Below are positions 1 to 11,469 of a stretch of 64,000 nt of DNA, in pieces. The position numbers and the translations under genes were made by a program. The notes beneath the pieces were generated by a model. The model saw only the letters and a list, made by a program, of their open reading frames with translations. It searched no databases and was not told the DNA's origin. Each line of letters starts with the position of its first letter. The stretch's first letter is position 1. This stretch comes from Cephalopachus bancanus (lineage: Eukaryota > Chordata > Mammalia > Primates > Tarsiidae), in the NCBI GenBank assembly GCA_027257055.1, contig JAPVLO010000097.1, forward strand, positions 1,550,001 through 1,614,000, written 5' to 3'.

Positions 1-36
1 GCGACAGAGTGAGACCCCAACTCAAAAAAAAAAAAT
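1..36 (+). mobile_element. Alu 3' end with poly-A tail, cut by window edge
   Basis: The window opens on the last bases of an Alu right arm (GCGACAGAGTGAGACCCC) followed by a run of A. The rest of the element lies outside the window. The orientation is plus because the A-tail follows the arm. Confidence 0.85.
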
Positions 37-81
37 TGTTTAGTATCACTTGAGACAGATGCAACAATATTCTAGAGTAGA

Positions 82-576
82 GGTGTACAACCTTTTGGAT
101 TCCCAGGGCCACATAAAGAGGAATTGTCTAGGGCCACACACAAATTATATAATATAGTTAGTGTATACACATAATAAAACCTCTTTTATTTTTTTATATT
201 TTTTATTATAAGTTTAGAAAAATGAGAACAATATAAAACTAGTAGGAAATTTGACCTTGTTTTTGTAAGACTAATCTATTAATGACTGGTTCGATGGAAG
301 GGTTGCAATTTTTAGTGAGTTCTCAAGGTGTTCGTCAGAAATGTTTGTTATTTTGCTCCTCATGTGCTTCATAATTGGAAACAGCTACTTACAAATGTAA
401 TGCTGCCAAAAAGTGATGTCACAAGTCATGACTGTGAACTTCAAAAATGGAACTATACATGGGGTTATGAAGAAAATAAACACCAAAACCCACATGACAT
501 TAAAAGATTTTGTGGGGCCACATTACTATCCTGGGCAACATGCAGCCTGTGGGCTGTGGGTTGGCCATGGCTGTTT
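82..576 (+). mobile_element. DNA-transposon-like repeat (family not resolved)
   Basis: The block starts with a stretch containing GGGCCACATAAAGAG and ends with GGCTGTGGGTTGGCCATGG. From memory these resemble the two ends of a common mammalian non-autonomous repeat whose termini are imperfect inverted repeats. The interior is AT-rich with GGGCCACA recurring. Two overlapping small reading frames at 328-649 lie inside it and look like chance. The family assignment is open. Confidence 0.45.
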
Positions 577-1167
577 TCTAGTATTTTCTCTCAAACTTAA
601 AAAAAAATCTTATGACACTCTCAATAGTATCATTGTGGTGAAAAGATGAAGTTGCCTAAAGCCAGAGATGCTCGACCCATTAGATTTGGCCACCACAAGA
701 GGCCTGAAGTTCAGACTTCTTTGTATGTTTCCAAGCAGAAGGCTGAACAGAGTTGTAAGTTATAAGCCTTAGTTCTGAGGAGATAGGCTGCTGGGTTTGT
801 TAGATTCTTAGATCATGCTTATGCCAGAGCCAAGGGGCTACAATGTGTTTCTGGTCAATCTACATACCTTGGACATTACTCATTTTGTCAATTGAATGCC
901 ATTTCTAGATCTTTCATGTCAATTCATACCCTTTAGTGCTTATGATAAATAAATACAAAGTTTTTGTAGAAGTCATCTCTGGATTGAAGATTCCTGCTGT
1001 GAGTATTTATAATGCTAACCAGCCATCCTGGAATGTGTAATCCTTGTTAAAGTAGTGAGTGTACATTCTATCTAATTGCCATAGGGTAAACTATTACACA
1101 GTATTTCTAGTCAGGTATTTTAAAATAAATTTTAAAAGTATATTAGAGTTAATAGATTCATCTATTC

Positions 1168-1268
1168 AATAAATATTTCTTGAACATTCTGTGTGCTAGG
1201 CACTATGCTAGTCCAGACTCTATCTAGCATAGTGCCTAGCGCACAGTAAATGTTCAGGAAATATTTAT
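1168..1268. repeat. Long snap-back palindrome (about 44-bp arms)
   Basis: The left arm at about 1168-1211 (ending GCACTATGCTAG) is the near-exact reverse complement of the right arm at 1224-1268 (starting CTAGCATAGTGC). The spacer is 12 bases. I count two substitutions and a two-base indel between the arms. Each arm resembles the 3' end of an L2/MIR-type repeat (TAAATGTTCAGGAAATATTT), so the structure may be two head-to-head old SINE/LINE ends or a local inverted duplication. Confidence 0.85.
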
Positions 1269-1274
1269 ATATTA

Positions 1275-1314
1275 CCTAGTGGCAGAAGTATAAAACATGC
1301 TTTCTGCCACTAGG
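1275..1314. repeat. Perfect 13-bp inverted repeat
   Basis: CCTAGTGGCAGAA at 1275-1287 is matched exactly by its reverse complement at 1302-1314 across a 14-base loop. It lies seven bases beyond the larger palindrome, so the two hairpins are adjacent. Confidence 0.85.
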
Positions 1315-2589
1315 TTGCTTAAAATCTAGTGCTGGCTCTATAGATGTTAAACTGTCAGTGACTTGTGTTTCTGTGTGCCCTTGGAAGTTGTCTGGATACT
1401 CCAAACCTGGATAGGGTAAACGAAAAATTCAGTGCAAATGCATTTCCAGCGTCATACATTTGCGATCTTCCTCAATTCTCCTAAGTTTCTTTGTAGTAAA
1501 TAATGTACTCCATTTTTTCTTGGTGTTTATCGCCAATAGCTTTTAAGTTTTATGCCACATTTTCTTCCTTACATCAGGGTAGATTGATACAAAAGCCCAG
1601 ATTCTCCTTTCTCTGGCACTGCTGGAAATCATACAAGTCCCTATCTACCTGTGGGATCTCTCCCCTTTACCCCACCTACTAACCACAATAAAAACCCATG
1701 CCAGCCCACTTTCCTTGCACTCTCAATACTTGTCAGACTAGCAGGGGAGGCCTGAAAGCCCTGAAAGCCTTATTATGTGACTAATGAAACTTTTTGCACC
1801 TTCTTAGTGTACATCAATCTCAACATTCAAACTAAATTTGGGATGGGGGTCCAACTTGCTTCTTCAGGGTGTCCAAAACATTTCTTCAGTTGAGATAGGC
1901 CTCAGTCCATAAGACCAAGAGTCTCCAGCTATGTTTCATCCAATTCAGACAAAAATATTTGCAATGACTGCCATAATATCAAATGGCTTCTGTCACTACC
2001 TAATTGCCTCATGATTTTTATTCTCTATCTTGCACTACAATTTCCTACGGAAAAATTTGCATTTTAATATTCATCATGCCTCTTTCTGATTCTTTGTGGC
2101 AGGTCTAACACTACTATTTGTACAACTTTCGTCAGCAATTATGGATCAAAACCATTTCCCAAAGCATAAAATTAATGACCACAACACACAGAGAAGAACA
2201 CACTCACCTCAGGCAGAGCCATAGAAACTTTATTGATTGAAAACATTTGTAGACTAATGTGCTAAGCCTCATTGGCTAAGAAGGGTACAGTTAGCCATAC
2301 TCAGCTCTCTCAGGACACTGGTTGAAGAAATCCAATGGTTTTAAACATACATGCACATCACATAGAGTATAATAATGTATTAAATATATTTCTAGAGAAA
2401 ATATTTCGGAGTGTGATAATTCACTATGCAGGTCTAATATGAGAGGTGCTATCCCGGAGGCAAACATAAGATTTAGAGTAGTATCTAGAATGTTGGTGGG
2501 GGTGTTGGATGCATATGAAGAGGGTATTCTAGAAGGACAGCAAGTGAAAAAGCATGGAAATGAGAGTGGCAATGGCAGGGGCAGAATTT

Positions 2590-2686
2590 ATTTATTTTTA
2601 TTTTTAAAAATTTTAAAGATGTGGGGTACAATTTAGGGTTAGGTATACAAATGTTCATTATGCGGGTACCCTTGTTAAATGAGGGT
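2590..2686 (-). mobile_element. Very short 5'-truncated L1 3' end
   Basis: About 90 bases match, in reverse, the 3' UTR terminus of the L1 family also seen at 7600-7670 and 26580-26650 (GTGGGGTACAATT...GGGTTAGGTATACAAATG on this strand). CAGAATTT flanks it on both sides (2582-2589 and 2687-2694), a plausible target-site duplication. Only the last part of the 3' UTR was copied. Confidence 0.75.
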
Positions 2687-2866
2687 CAGAATTTTTAAAT
2701 AGCATGCAACAGTAAGCCAAACTCTCAGGTGATCAAATAACCCACACCCTTCTGAGGTCCCCTTCCCTTGAGTGTAGGTGGAACTTGTAACTTGCTTATA
2801 ACCAACACCATGTGGCAAATGGGCAGGGATGTCATTCCTATAATTATGTTATATGATAAAGAGAAG

Positions 2867-3178
2867 GATTTTCTTTTTTTTTTTTTTGAGTTGGAGTCTC
2901 ACTCTGTCGCCCAGACTGGAGTGCAGTGGCTGCTCCTGGCCACCACAGCCTCGACCTGCTGGGCTCCCACGATCCTTCCGCCTCAGCCTTCCAAGTAGCT
3001 GGAATTACAGGCATGTGCTACCACGCCCGGCTGATTTTTTTTTTTTTTTTTAATTTATTGTAGGGACAAGGGCTCACCAAGTTGCCCGGGTGGGTCTTGA
3101 ACCCGAGGGCTCAGGCAATCCACTTGCCTCAGCCTCCTAAAGTTCTGGGATTACAGGCTGAGCCACCAAGTCCGGCCA
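2867..3178 (-). mobile_element. Alu, lineage-specific type
   Basis: A T-run is followed by GAGTTGGAGTCTCACTCTGT, the right arm with CGACCTGCTGGGCTCC, a T-rich linker, then the left arm ending in GGCTGAGCCACCAAGTCCGG. It is a full dimer in reverse orientation. A frame through the T-run and arm at 2853-3053 is an Alu artefact. Confidence 0.95.
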
Positions 3179-3228
3179 TGTGAAAGATTTAAAACGTGTA
3201 ATTAAGGTCCCTTATAAATGAACTTTGA

Positions 3229-3540
3229 AATCAGGCATGGTGGTTCACCCCTGTCATCCCAGGGCTGAGGCAAAAATATTGCTAGAGCCCAGGAGTCTGA
3301 GACCAACCCAGGTAATGTAGTGAGACTTGTCTCTACAAAAAGAAAAAAAAAAATTAGCTGGGCTTGGTGATGTGAACTTGCAGTCCCAGCTACTCTGGAA
3401 GCTGAGGCAGAAGTATTGCTTGAGTCCAGGAGATTAAGTTGCTTGCAGTGAGCAATGATCTTGCTACTACCTTCCAGCATGTGTGGCAGAGTGAGACCCT
3501 GACTCGAAATAATAATAATAAATAATAATAATTAAATAAA
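3229..3540 (+). mobile_element. Old Alu dimer with AATA-rich tail
   Basis: Both arms are recognisable (ATCCCAGGGCTGAGGC, then AGTCCCAGCTACTCTGG) separated by an A-rich linker. The tail has become an (AATA)n-like run at 3508-3537. Many substitutions and a shortened left arm suggest an AluJ-age copy rather than the lineage-specific type. Confidence 0.85.
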
Positions 3541-3999
3541 TTGACTGAGTGGTGGATGTGAACTAATCAACTGAACCCTTCACAAGATGGTCTTGTGGTC
3601 ACAGGAAGGAGAAACACCAGCACTTATCTTCCTGTTGGCTCTGAAGATATGATTTGCTATGTGTGTAAAGGGAACCTGGCCAGGAATGACTGGTGTCTTC
3701 TAGGAGCTAAAGCTTTTTGTCCTATAATTAAAGGGAAAAGAATTCTGCCAACAGTCAGTGAGTCTGGAAGAGGAACGTGAGATTTAGATGTGATCAAAAC
3801 TCCAGCTGACATCTTGAGCAAATAACTCAGCTAAGCTGTGCTTGATCCCTGAAAACTGGAAGATAATAAAAGTGTTCTTTTTTATAGCTATTAAATTTGT
3901 GGTAATTTGTTACACAGCATAGAAAATTAATAAATATTTTTGCATGAGCATATTGACATTTTAGATCCCACGATAGTGTGGCAAACATTATTCCTAGGT

Positions 4000-4490
4000 A
4001 TATTTATTAGCTTTTTCTGCTGCCCTAACAAATCACCACAGGCTTAGTAGCTTAAAAATACACAACTTTATTATTTTATACTTCCATAGGCCAGAAGATG
4101 GACACAGGACTTAGTGGGATAAAATCAAGGTGTTAGCTGACTATGTTTCTGTCTGGAGGCTCTAGGGAAGAATCTGATTCTTTGACTTTTCCACCTTCTA
4201 GAAGCCAGCTGCATTCCATGACTTCTGGTTTCTTTCTCCATCTTCTATGACAGTGTAGTTGCTGCTCTCTGACCCTAATTTTGTTATTCTGTCTCTTTCT
4301 AATTGCAGCCAGGAAATGTTCCTGTTTAAAAGTAAGTTTATACTGGGCCTACGCAGAGAATCCAGGATCATCTCCTCATCCTGAAGTCATTCACCTTAGT
4401 CACATCTTAGTCACATCTTCTTTGCCATATGAGGTAAAATACATATCCACAGCTTATGGGAAGTAGATCATGAGTATCATTGGAAGGCTA
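4000..4490 (-). mobile_element. MLT1-like MaLR LTR, reverse orientation
   Basis: The order of CTGCCCTAACAAATCACCACA, GGCCAGAAGATGG, AAATCAAGGTGTTAGCTG, GGAGGCTCTAGGGAAGAATC and CCACCTTCTAGAAGCCAGCTG matches the reverse complement of an MLT1-type LTR as I remember it. The element is non-coding. A frame at 4281-4466 inside it has no significance. Confidence 0.7.
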
Positions 4491-4494
4491 TTAT

Positions 4495-5330
4495 TATGCC
4501 TACACAACCCATATTTGAAGGTAAAATCTCTAGTTGGGAAGTTATTATCGAAATCTTGGCAAGAAATTATGAAAATCCAAACTCAGGAAGTTTTAGTGGC
4601 CAGTGAAAGAGAATAATTCAAAGAAATGCTGGCAAGTGGAAAGATAGAATAGACCTATACATAGAGAGTGCAGGAAGAGAGGAGACATAGGAGACTAAGG
4701 GAAACACGGCATAATTTATTGAAACAGGTCACTCATGGCGAGAAGATGTTCTAGGTGGGGTATGAAAATGATCTCGTGCTCTATATATGAAATTTTCTTG
4801 CAAGTTGTTGAGTTATTAATGTGTATCTGACATTCCCTCAAAAATAATTACCCTAGAAATCTTCTAAGCAGGAATAGGAAGATGGAACACCGCAGTTAAT
4901 TAGCACATTCTGGAAGATAGACACTTGCAAGTGTCTATTAGCAAAAATGAATCAAAATCATGGAGAAAGATTAAACAGTAAAAATTGGAACGCAACATCA
5001 GATGGAAACAGAACTCTGCAAACATCTCAATTTACAAGTGAGGAAAGAAGCCACCTAAAAGGACTGAAGTGTGATAGGTAAACATGTAAGAGGAGAAGCT
5101 GCAGACGGCACAGGCAATGCAGCTGGAAGAGAATGTGCTTTCCAAGGAATGGTCACAGTGTCAGTGTTGCACAGGGTTTAGGCTGGCAAATCACAATTAG
5201 ACTTTATATTAAGAAAGATTTACCTGTTTCCGTGGTGGTATCAATAAAGGCTGCTGGAAGGGAGGTATGTTGGGAAAAGGGGTTTTGTCCTGGCCATAGA
5301 AGTATATATCTCTTCTTTTAAAAAAGTTTC
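4495..5330. other. Unassigned sequence
   Basis: I recognise no repeat or gene. Several short inverted stretches occur (for example ACACTTGCAAGTGT near 4920) but none is supported as functional. Confidence 0.45.
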
Positions 5331-5332
5331 AG

Positions 5333-5412
5333 GTTCCGAGTGAGGTAGTTCATGCTTATAACCCCAGTGCTTTGGGAGGTCAAGATGGGAGGCCACCACC
5401 TGAAGTCACAGA
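5333..5412 (+). mobile_element. Truncated Alu left-arm fragment
   Basis: About 80 bases resemble the Alu 5' end (TTATAACCCCAGTGCTTTGG, GAGGTCAAGATGGGAGG) and stop at the point where an Alu would continue CTTGAGCCC. There is no poly-A, so it is a 3'-truncated or deleted copy. Confidence 0.7.
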
Positions 5413-5848
5413 GCAATGGGACAGTTAATCTAAATTTAAATACTCAGTGGTACTCAAATGGCAAAAATATTGAGCCCATACTCAGCATTCTTATTAGAAT
5501 GGCCAAGACAAGTGTTTTAAGTGAGAAAATTTAATTCAGATTTCTGCATAAGTGAGAGTGGCAATTGCTTTCTTACACAAAGGGGTCCCTATTTTGATGA
5601 AATAACTTGTTTTGTCATTATCTTTGGTTTAATTTGAATGTAAATGTGTTCTTGGCATTAGGACCTTGTTGAATCTAACACCTGCTGTCTCAAAAGGCTA
5701 ATCAATTGAAGCTGTTGCAGCTTGAAACAGCCCCTTTTCATAGCTCCTGTTTCTGAGATGGCCATTTTTGAAACTCTCATGTTTAAAATTCTGGTTATTC
5801 TGAACATTTAAAAAATTAAAAAAAAATCTACTATCATCACTGATAGAA

Positions 5849-6147
5849 TTTTCTTTTTTTTTTTTTGAGTTGGAGTCTCACTCTGTCACCCAGGCTGGAG
5901 TGCAGTGGCACGCTCCCAGACACTGCAACCTTGACCTGCTGGGCTTCTGCGATCCTTCTGCCTCAGCCTTCCGAGTAGCTGGAACTACAGGTGTGTGCTG
6001 CCACACCTGGCTAATTTTTGATTTATTGTAGAGATGAGGTCTCACCAAGTTGCCCGGGTGGGTCTCAAACCCACGGGCTCAGGCAATCATCTTGCCTCAG
6101 CCTCCTCTTGCCTGCTGGGATTACAGGCTGAGCCATCAAGCCTGGAC
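5849..6147 (-). mobile_element. Alu, lineage-specific type
   Basis: T-run, GAGTTGGAGTCTCACTCTGT, CTTGACCTGCTGGGCTTC and the left-arm end GGCTGAGCCATCAAGCCTGG show a reversed full dimer of the same type as the copy at 2867-3178. Confidence 0.95.
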
Positions 6148-6149
6148 AC

Positions 6150-6820
6150 CAATATAATTAAAAAAAAAATAAGTTCATCGAAATATTTTAATTTTAAAGG
6201 TAAGAAAATTCCTTTGTCTTCTGCTAAATGCTGATGGAACATAGCCTTTGACTTGATGAAGAATATATTCAAGTTTAACTTTCCTCCTGGTTACCGATAA
6301 AGCTATCACATCTGAAAACATGTTCTAGTCTCATATAAGAAAAACATATCCTGTGTGTTAACATGAAGTCCACCTCATCTGTGAAGGAACAATCCTAGCA
6401 CTGTTGGGCTACGAATTGCTGACTGCTTCCTAACCTTGATTAAGTCACAAAATTTATCTGATTAACAGTGAAATGGTTTTGTCTTAAATGGAGTATCAAG
6501 CCCCAATTAGAACCTTTCTGATTATAAATCTCTCATGTAATAGGAAGGAGTGGATATTAACTTATCCAGCTAAAAAATAATATTTAAAATGTACTTGTTC
6601 CCAAATTGTGAGAATTTGACTTGACAACTTTGAAAAGTTGACAGTAATTTTGGCAAAATGGTAAAATTGAATATAGCATTTTATAAAATGTAGCCACTTT
6701 TGTCTTATTCTCAACTTTATTGCCGATTAATACCTTATCAATGATTAAATGTTAAAATGTGTATTTTGTAATCCACCGAAATAAATTTGTTTTCCATATA
6801 CTTATAATAAACTGCATTTA
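6150..6820. other. Unassigned AT-rich sequence
   Basis: I see no recognisable repeat, gene or RNA in this stretch. Confidence 0.45.
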
Positions 6821-6824
6821 TTTT

Positions 6825-7015
6825 AGTTTTTTTTCTGAGCTTTATTGGCGTATAATTGAACAAATAAAAATTGTATACATTTAAGGTGCTCAATGGGATG
6901 TTTTAATATATGTATACATTGTGAAATAATTACCACAGTCAAGCTAAATAACATAGCCATCACCTCATATAGTTAACCATATAGTGTGTGTGTGGTGATA
7001 ACACTTAAGATCAAA
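6825..7015 (-). mobile_element. Old L1 3' UTR fragment
   Basis: TTTATTGGCGTATAATTGAAC, TATACATTTAAGGTGCTCAA and ATGTATACATTGTGAAATAA are in the order of the reverse-complemented 3' UTR of mammalian-wide or early primate L1s (L1MA/L1PB type). No coding part is present. Confidence 0.8.
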
Positions 7016-7019
7016 GGCA

Positions 7020-7465
7020 TGTAGGTATAATGAAAGCACATGTATGCACACCCATTTTTTTTTCTGTTTTTGGTAACAATATTTCAGTCATCACATGAAA
7101 ACAATAAAAGATGCTATTGTGAGCCAAGATTACCCTAACTCTAGGACACTACTTACACAATTGGGAATCTGAATGATTAAAGACAAGCTTGAGTTTTGAT
7201 GAGACACTTCGGACACTTGAATTTGAGATATATGTTTCTCTCCTCACTGGTTTGTCTTTGCAACAATAATAAAAAAGATTGTTTCACATTGCTGACTTCC
7301 TGTACTCTGTTGAAGTTTGTGGAGGAATGAGAACAGTTATGAAACTAAAGTCAGTGGAAGAAGATATGGCAATAATGGGTCAATATTGTATTGTTTCATT
7401 TAAAATAAATTATTATAGCCCTAGGGATTTCTTATATTGTTCAAAATATGAAAATTGCCAGTAAA
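7020..7465. other. Unassigned sequence
   Basis: A T-run and AT-rich DNA with no feature I can name. Confidence 0.4.
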
Positions 7466-7467
7466 TT

Positions 7468-7672
7468 TAACTATAATATTATAAGAAAGGGATCGACAGT
7501 AGTGGGATACTGCCAGAGTGGGGGTGAGGGGAACGAGACATTAATAAGGGTAACTGATTTCAAAACAAAGTGGGGACCAAAGGGAGGCCCAAACTTTATA
7601 TGTACAATGGTCACTTGTATACCTAATCCTGAATTGTGCACCACATCTTTAAAATAAGATAAAAAATATTTA
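7468..7672 (+). mobile_element. 5'-truncated L1 3' end
   Basis: About 200 bases of the lineage L1 3' UTR in plus orientation: CTATAATATTATAAGAAAGG, TTAATAAGGGTAACTGATTT, AAAGTGGGGACCAAAGGGAG, TTGTATACCTAATCCTGAAT and a short A-rich end. The same blocks occur at 26440-26650 and 56150-56365. It faces the larger L1 at 7700-11135 tail to tail across a TATTTATTTA-rich spacer. Confidence 0.85.
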
Positions 7673-7699
7673 TTTATTTATTTTTATTTATTTACTTAT

Positions 7700-10600
7700 T
7701 TTTTTTAACTTTTAAATTTTTTTAATTTTAAAATTGTGGGGTACAATTCAGGGTTAGGTATACAAATATTCATTGTGCAAGTACCCTTGTTGATGAGGTG
7801 TGCCCCTTCTTTCTCAGGCAGATTTCCACCACTGTCAATCCCTGCCCCCTCCCGCAGTTTCCCGCTACTGTCAATCCTTTTCTTATAGTATGATGGTAGT
7901 AGTTCAGGTTCCACTTATGACTGAGAACATGTGATATTCAGTTCTATATTTCTGTGAAAGATCACTCAGCATTATAGACTCTAATTCCATCTAGGTTGCT
8001 GTGAAGATCATGATTTTGTTCTTTATGGCTATATAATATTCCACTGTGTATATGCACCACATTTTTTAAATCCAGTCCTCTTTTAATGGACAGCATGGTT
8101 GGTTCCATGTTCTTGCTATTGTGAACAAGGCTGCAATAAACATACATGTGAAGGTATCTTTCTTATAGAGTGATTTGAGTTCTTCCAGGTATATTCCCAG
8201 TAGGGGGATTACGGGATCATATGGAAGGTCGATTTTTAGAACTTTTAGGAATCACCACACTGTTTTCCACATAGGCTGTACTCGTTTATACTCCTACCAA
8301 CAGTGTACTAACAGTGTCCTTTTTGCCACATCCTTTCCAGCATTTGTTATTTTTTGAGTTATTGATTATGGCCATTCTGACTGGAGTTAGGTGGTATCTG
8401 AGTGTAGTTTTAATTTTCATCTTCTTGATGACTAGTGAGGCTGAACATTTTTCATGTATCTGTTGGCTGCTCATATGTCTTCTTTTGAGAACTGCCTATT
8501 TACTTCTTTTGCCCACTTTGTAATGTGGCTGTTTGTTTTTTTCTTTTCAGTACATTTGAGTTTTTTGTAGATACTAGATGTTAGGCATTTGTCAGACATG
8601 GAGTTGCCAAATATTTTTTCCCAGTCTGTGGGCTGTCTCCCTGCTCTCTTGATGGTTTCTTTGGGTTTGCAGAAGCTTGTCAGTTTGATGAGGTCCCACT
8701 TGTCTATCTTATCTCTTATGGCATGGAAACTCAGGGTTTTGATCAGGAATTGGTTGCCAGTTCTAATTTCCTTAAGAGTGTCTCCTGCATTTTCTAAGGT
8801 TCTTATAGTTTGACGTTTTACATGTAAGTCTCTGATCCATTTAGAGTTGATTTTTGTGTATGGGATAGGTAGGGGTCCTGTTTCAATCTTCTGCATGTGG
8901 CCAACCAGTTTTCCCAGTACAATTTACTGAATGGGTTCTTATCTTTCCAGTGGTTGGTGGTAGAGGCTTTGTCAAAGATGAAGTGGTTGAGAAATTGAGG
9001 GTTTGCTTCTGGAATCTCAATTCTATTCCATCAGTCTATATGCCTGTTCTTGTACCAATACCAGGCTGTTTCAATTATTGTAGCTTTATAATAAAGTTTA
9101 AAGTCTGGGAGTGTGATACCTCCTGCTTTTTTTTCCCTGAAGATTGCTTTGGCTATTCTTGATTGCTTATGTTTTCCATATGAATTCCTGTATTGTTGTT
9201 TCTAGGTCTCAGAAGAATGTTGCTGGTAATTTGATGGGTATTGCGTTAAATCTGTAGATTGCCTTAGGTAGAATGGAGATCTTAACAATGTTGATTCTTC
9301 CAATCCATGAGCATGAAATATTTTTCCACTTGTTTGTGTCATCTTTGATTTCTTTGAGCAATGTTTTGTAGTTTTCATTGTAAAGGTCTTTTATATCTCT
9401 GGTTAGGAAAATGCCAAGGTATTTCATTTTTTTTTTGTGGCTATTGTGAATGGAATTGTGCTTTTTATTTGGGTTTCTGTTTGTTCATTATTGGTGTATA
9501 GAAATGTGATTGTCTTTTGCACATTTATTTTATACCCTGAGACTTTGCCAAAGTCCTTTATCAGTGCAAGGAGGTTTTTGACAGATTCTCTTGGGTTTTC
9601 AAGGTATAGAATCATGTTGTCTGCAAAGAGAGATAACTTGACTTACGCTTTTCCTATTTGGATACCCCTGATCGCCTTCTCTTCTCTGATTGCTCTAACT
9701 AGAACTTCCAAAATGATGTTGAACAGGAGGGGTGAAAGTGGCATCCTTGTCTTGTTCTAGTTTTCAGGGGAAATGGTTCCAATTTCTGTCTGTTTTGTAG
9801 TGTGCTGGCTATGAGTTTCTCATACATGGCTCTTACTATTTTGAGGTATATTCAATCTATGCCTAGATGTTTGAGGATTTTTATCAAGAAGCAGTGCTGA
9901 ATTTTATCAAAAGCTTCTTCTGCATCTAATGATACAATTATGTGGTTTTTGTTTTTATGTCTGTTGATGTGTTTAGTTACGTTTGTGGTCTTACGAATGT
10001 TGAGCCAGCCTTGCATCATAGGGATGAAGCCTACTGGTCGTGGTGGGTGATTTTTGATATGTATTGTTGAATCCGGTTTGCTAGGATCTTGTTTAGAATT
10101 TTAACATCTATGTTCATCAAGGATATTGGTCTGTAGTTCTCTTTCTTCGCTGGATCTTTACCTGGCTTAGGTTATCAGTGTGAAGTTAGCTTCATAAAAT
10201 GATTTAGGGAGAGTTCCACCTTTCTTAATTGCCTGGAATACTTTCAATAGGATTGGTATCAGTTCCTCCTTGTATGTTTTGTAGAATTCTGCTGGAAAGC
10301 CATCTGGTCCAGGGCTTTTTTTTGGTAGGTAGTTTTCTTATGACATAGTCAATTTCCTGGATTGTTATTGGTCTATTTAGGGTTTCAATTTCTTCTTGTT
10401 TCACCCTAGGGAGGTTGTCAGAAAATCCATTTCCTTTAGGTTTTCAAGTTTGTTTCCATACAAGTGTACCTAGTAGTCTCTGATAATCTTTTGTATTTCT
10501 TCAGGGTCAGATGTGACTTCATCTCTTCTGTTTCTGATTGTGTTTATTTGGGCTTTTTCTCACTTTTTCTTGGTCAGTCTAGCTAGGGGACCATCAATCT

Positions 10601-11135
10601 TGTTTATCCTTTCAAAGAACCAGCTTTGTTTTGTTGATATTTTTGTATTATCTTTTTGTCTTCTATGTCCTGGAGTTGGGCTTTTATTTTGGTCATCTGG
10701 ATTCTTCTGCTGAAGTTAGGGTTTTGATGGTCTTGCTTTTCCAGCTTCCTTAGGTGACTTGTTATACCGTTAACTTGTGATCTTTCCATTTTCTTCATGT
10801 GTGTTTGTAGAGACATGAATTCCCTTCTTACTACTGCTTTCGTGGCATCTCAGGGATTTTGGTAAGATATTTCTTCATTTTCATTTGTTTCCAGGTATCT
10901 TTTATCTCTGTTTTGATTTCTGTTGACCCAGGTATTGCTTAGCATCATACTGTTTAGTGTCCATGGGTTTGTGGGATTTGGGGGAATTTTGTTGGTATTG
11001 ATATTTATTTTTATTCCACTGTGATCTGAGAAGGTGCATGGCAAATCTATCTTATGAAATTTGTTTGTGCTTGATTTATGGCCAAGGATATGGTAGATCT
11101 TAGAATACGTTCCATGCAGTGATGAGTAGAATGTA
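7700..11135 (-). mobile_element. L1 retrotransposon, 5'-truncated, minus strand
   Basis: Reading the minus strand, the element runs from the end of the ORF2 endonuclease region (near 11130) through reverse transcriptase and the C-terminal domain to the 3' UTR and an A-rich tail near 7720. It has no 5' UTR or ORF1, the usual result of incomplete reverse transcription. The 3' UTR contains a partial internal duplication (CTGTCAATCC appears near 7835 and 7870). All ORF2 is broken by stops and frameshifts, so it cannot be active. Confidence 0.93.
7960..11130 (-). pseudogene. L1 ORF2 remnant (reverse transcriptase), minus strand
   Basis: Intact ORF2 encodes the endonuclease and reverse transcriptase that copy L1 RNA into nicked chromosomal DNA. 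Pieces readable on the minus strand include a 141-residue C-terminal piece at 8471-8896 (with [13 protein letters not shown] and the LIKLTSFCKPKETI stretch) and pieces at 9209-9427, 9424-9615, 10604-10816 and 10850-11044. The catalytic FADD box reads FADN at 9616-9627: the second aspartate is asparagine. Frames shift between pieces. The endonuclease domain is mostly missing. Confidence 0.9.
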
Positions 11136-11139
11136 TAAT

Positions 11140-11465
11140 TTTGACATTTAGATGACTAACAGTCATACAGCCATATGTGTTAGAATTGATACTTCTGGAA
11201 ACTGTTTCTCAACTTTGGGCAGGACTGTTTATCTGACCTTTTACATAAAGGCCACCTCTTTGCAGATTAATCTGCTTCTAAATATTGCTAAGAACTTTAT
11301 TATTTTAAAATACATTCATATTTTGCCAATTAAAGTAGATTGTACTGCTATCACCTAGAATTAACAAATTTTTAAATCTCATGGTATAAACCATTGATTC
11401 TCTCTCTCTTCATTAATTGTATAATATCATCTGGACCTTTAAATGCAAGCAGAAATGAGAGACAC
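11140..11465. other. Unassigned sequence
   Basis: AT-rich sequence without a recognisable repeat or gene. A short frame at 11152-11358 has no identifiable motif. Confidence 0.4.
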
Positions 11466-11469
11466 CATT

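Larger units (their letters stand above)
600..2580. other. Unassigned AT-rich sequence
   Basis: Apart from the palindromes listed separately at 1168-1314, I recognise no repeat family, gene or RNA here. Reading frames are short and lack any motif. Ancient repeats too diverged to recognise by eye may be present. Confidence 0.5.
2705..3935 (+). mobile_element. MaLR/ERV-type LTR remnant split by two Alus
   Basis: Flanks at 2705-2866, 3179-3228 and 3540-3935 read as one element. The 3' part has an AATAAAA-type signal near 3865 followed by GGTAATTTGTTACACAGCA, which resembles the end of mammalian MLT/MST-type LTRs. No retroviral coding region is present. The name is from memory; a related ancient LTR group is possible. 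Confidence 0.5.

Noticed and set aside
8589..9760. Plus-strand frames of 70-107 residues with hydrophobic runs
   Set aside because: They are antisense to the minus-strand L1 ORF2.
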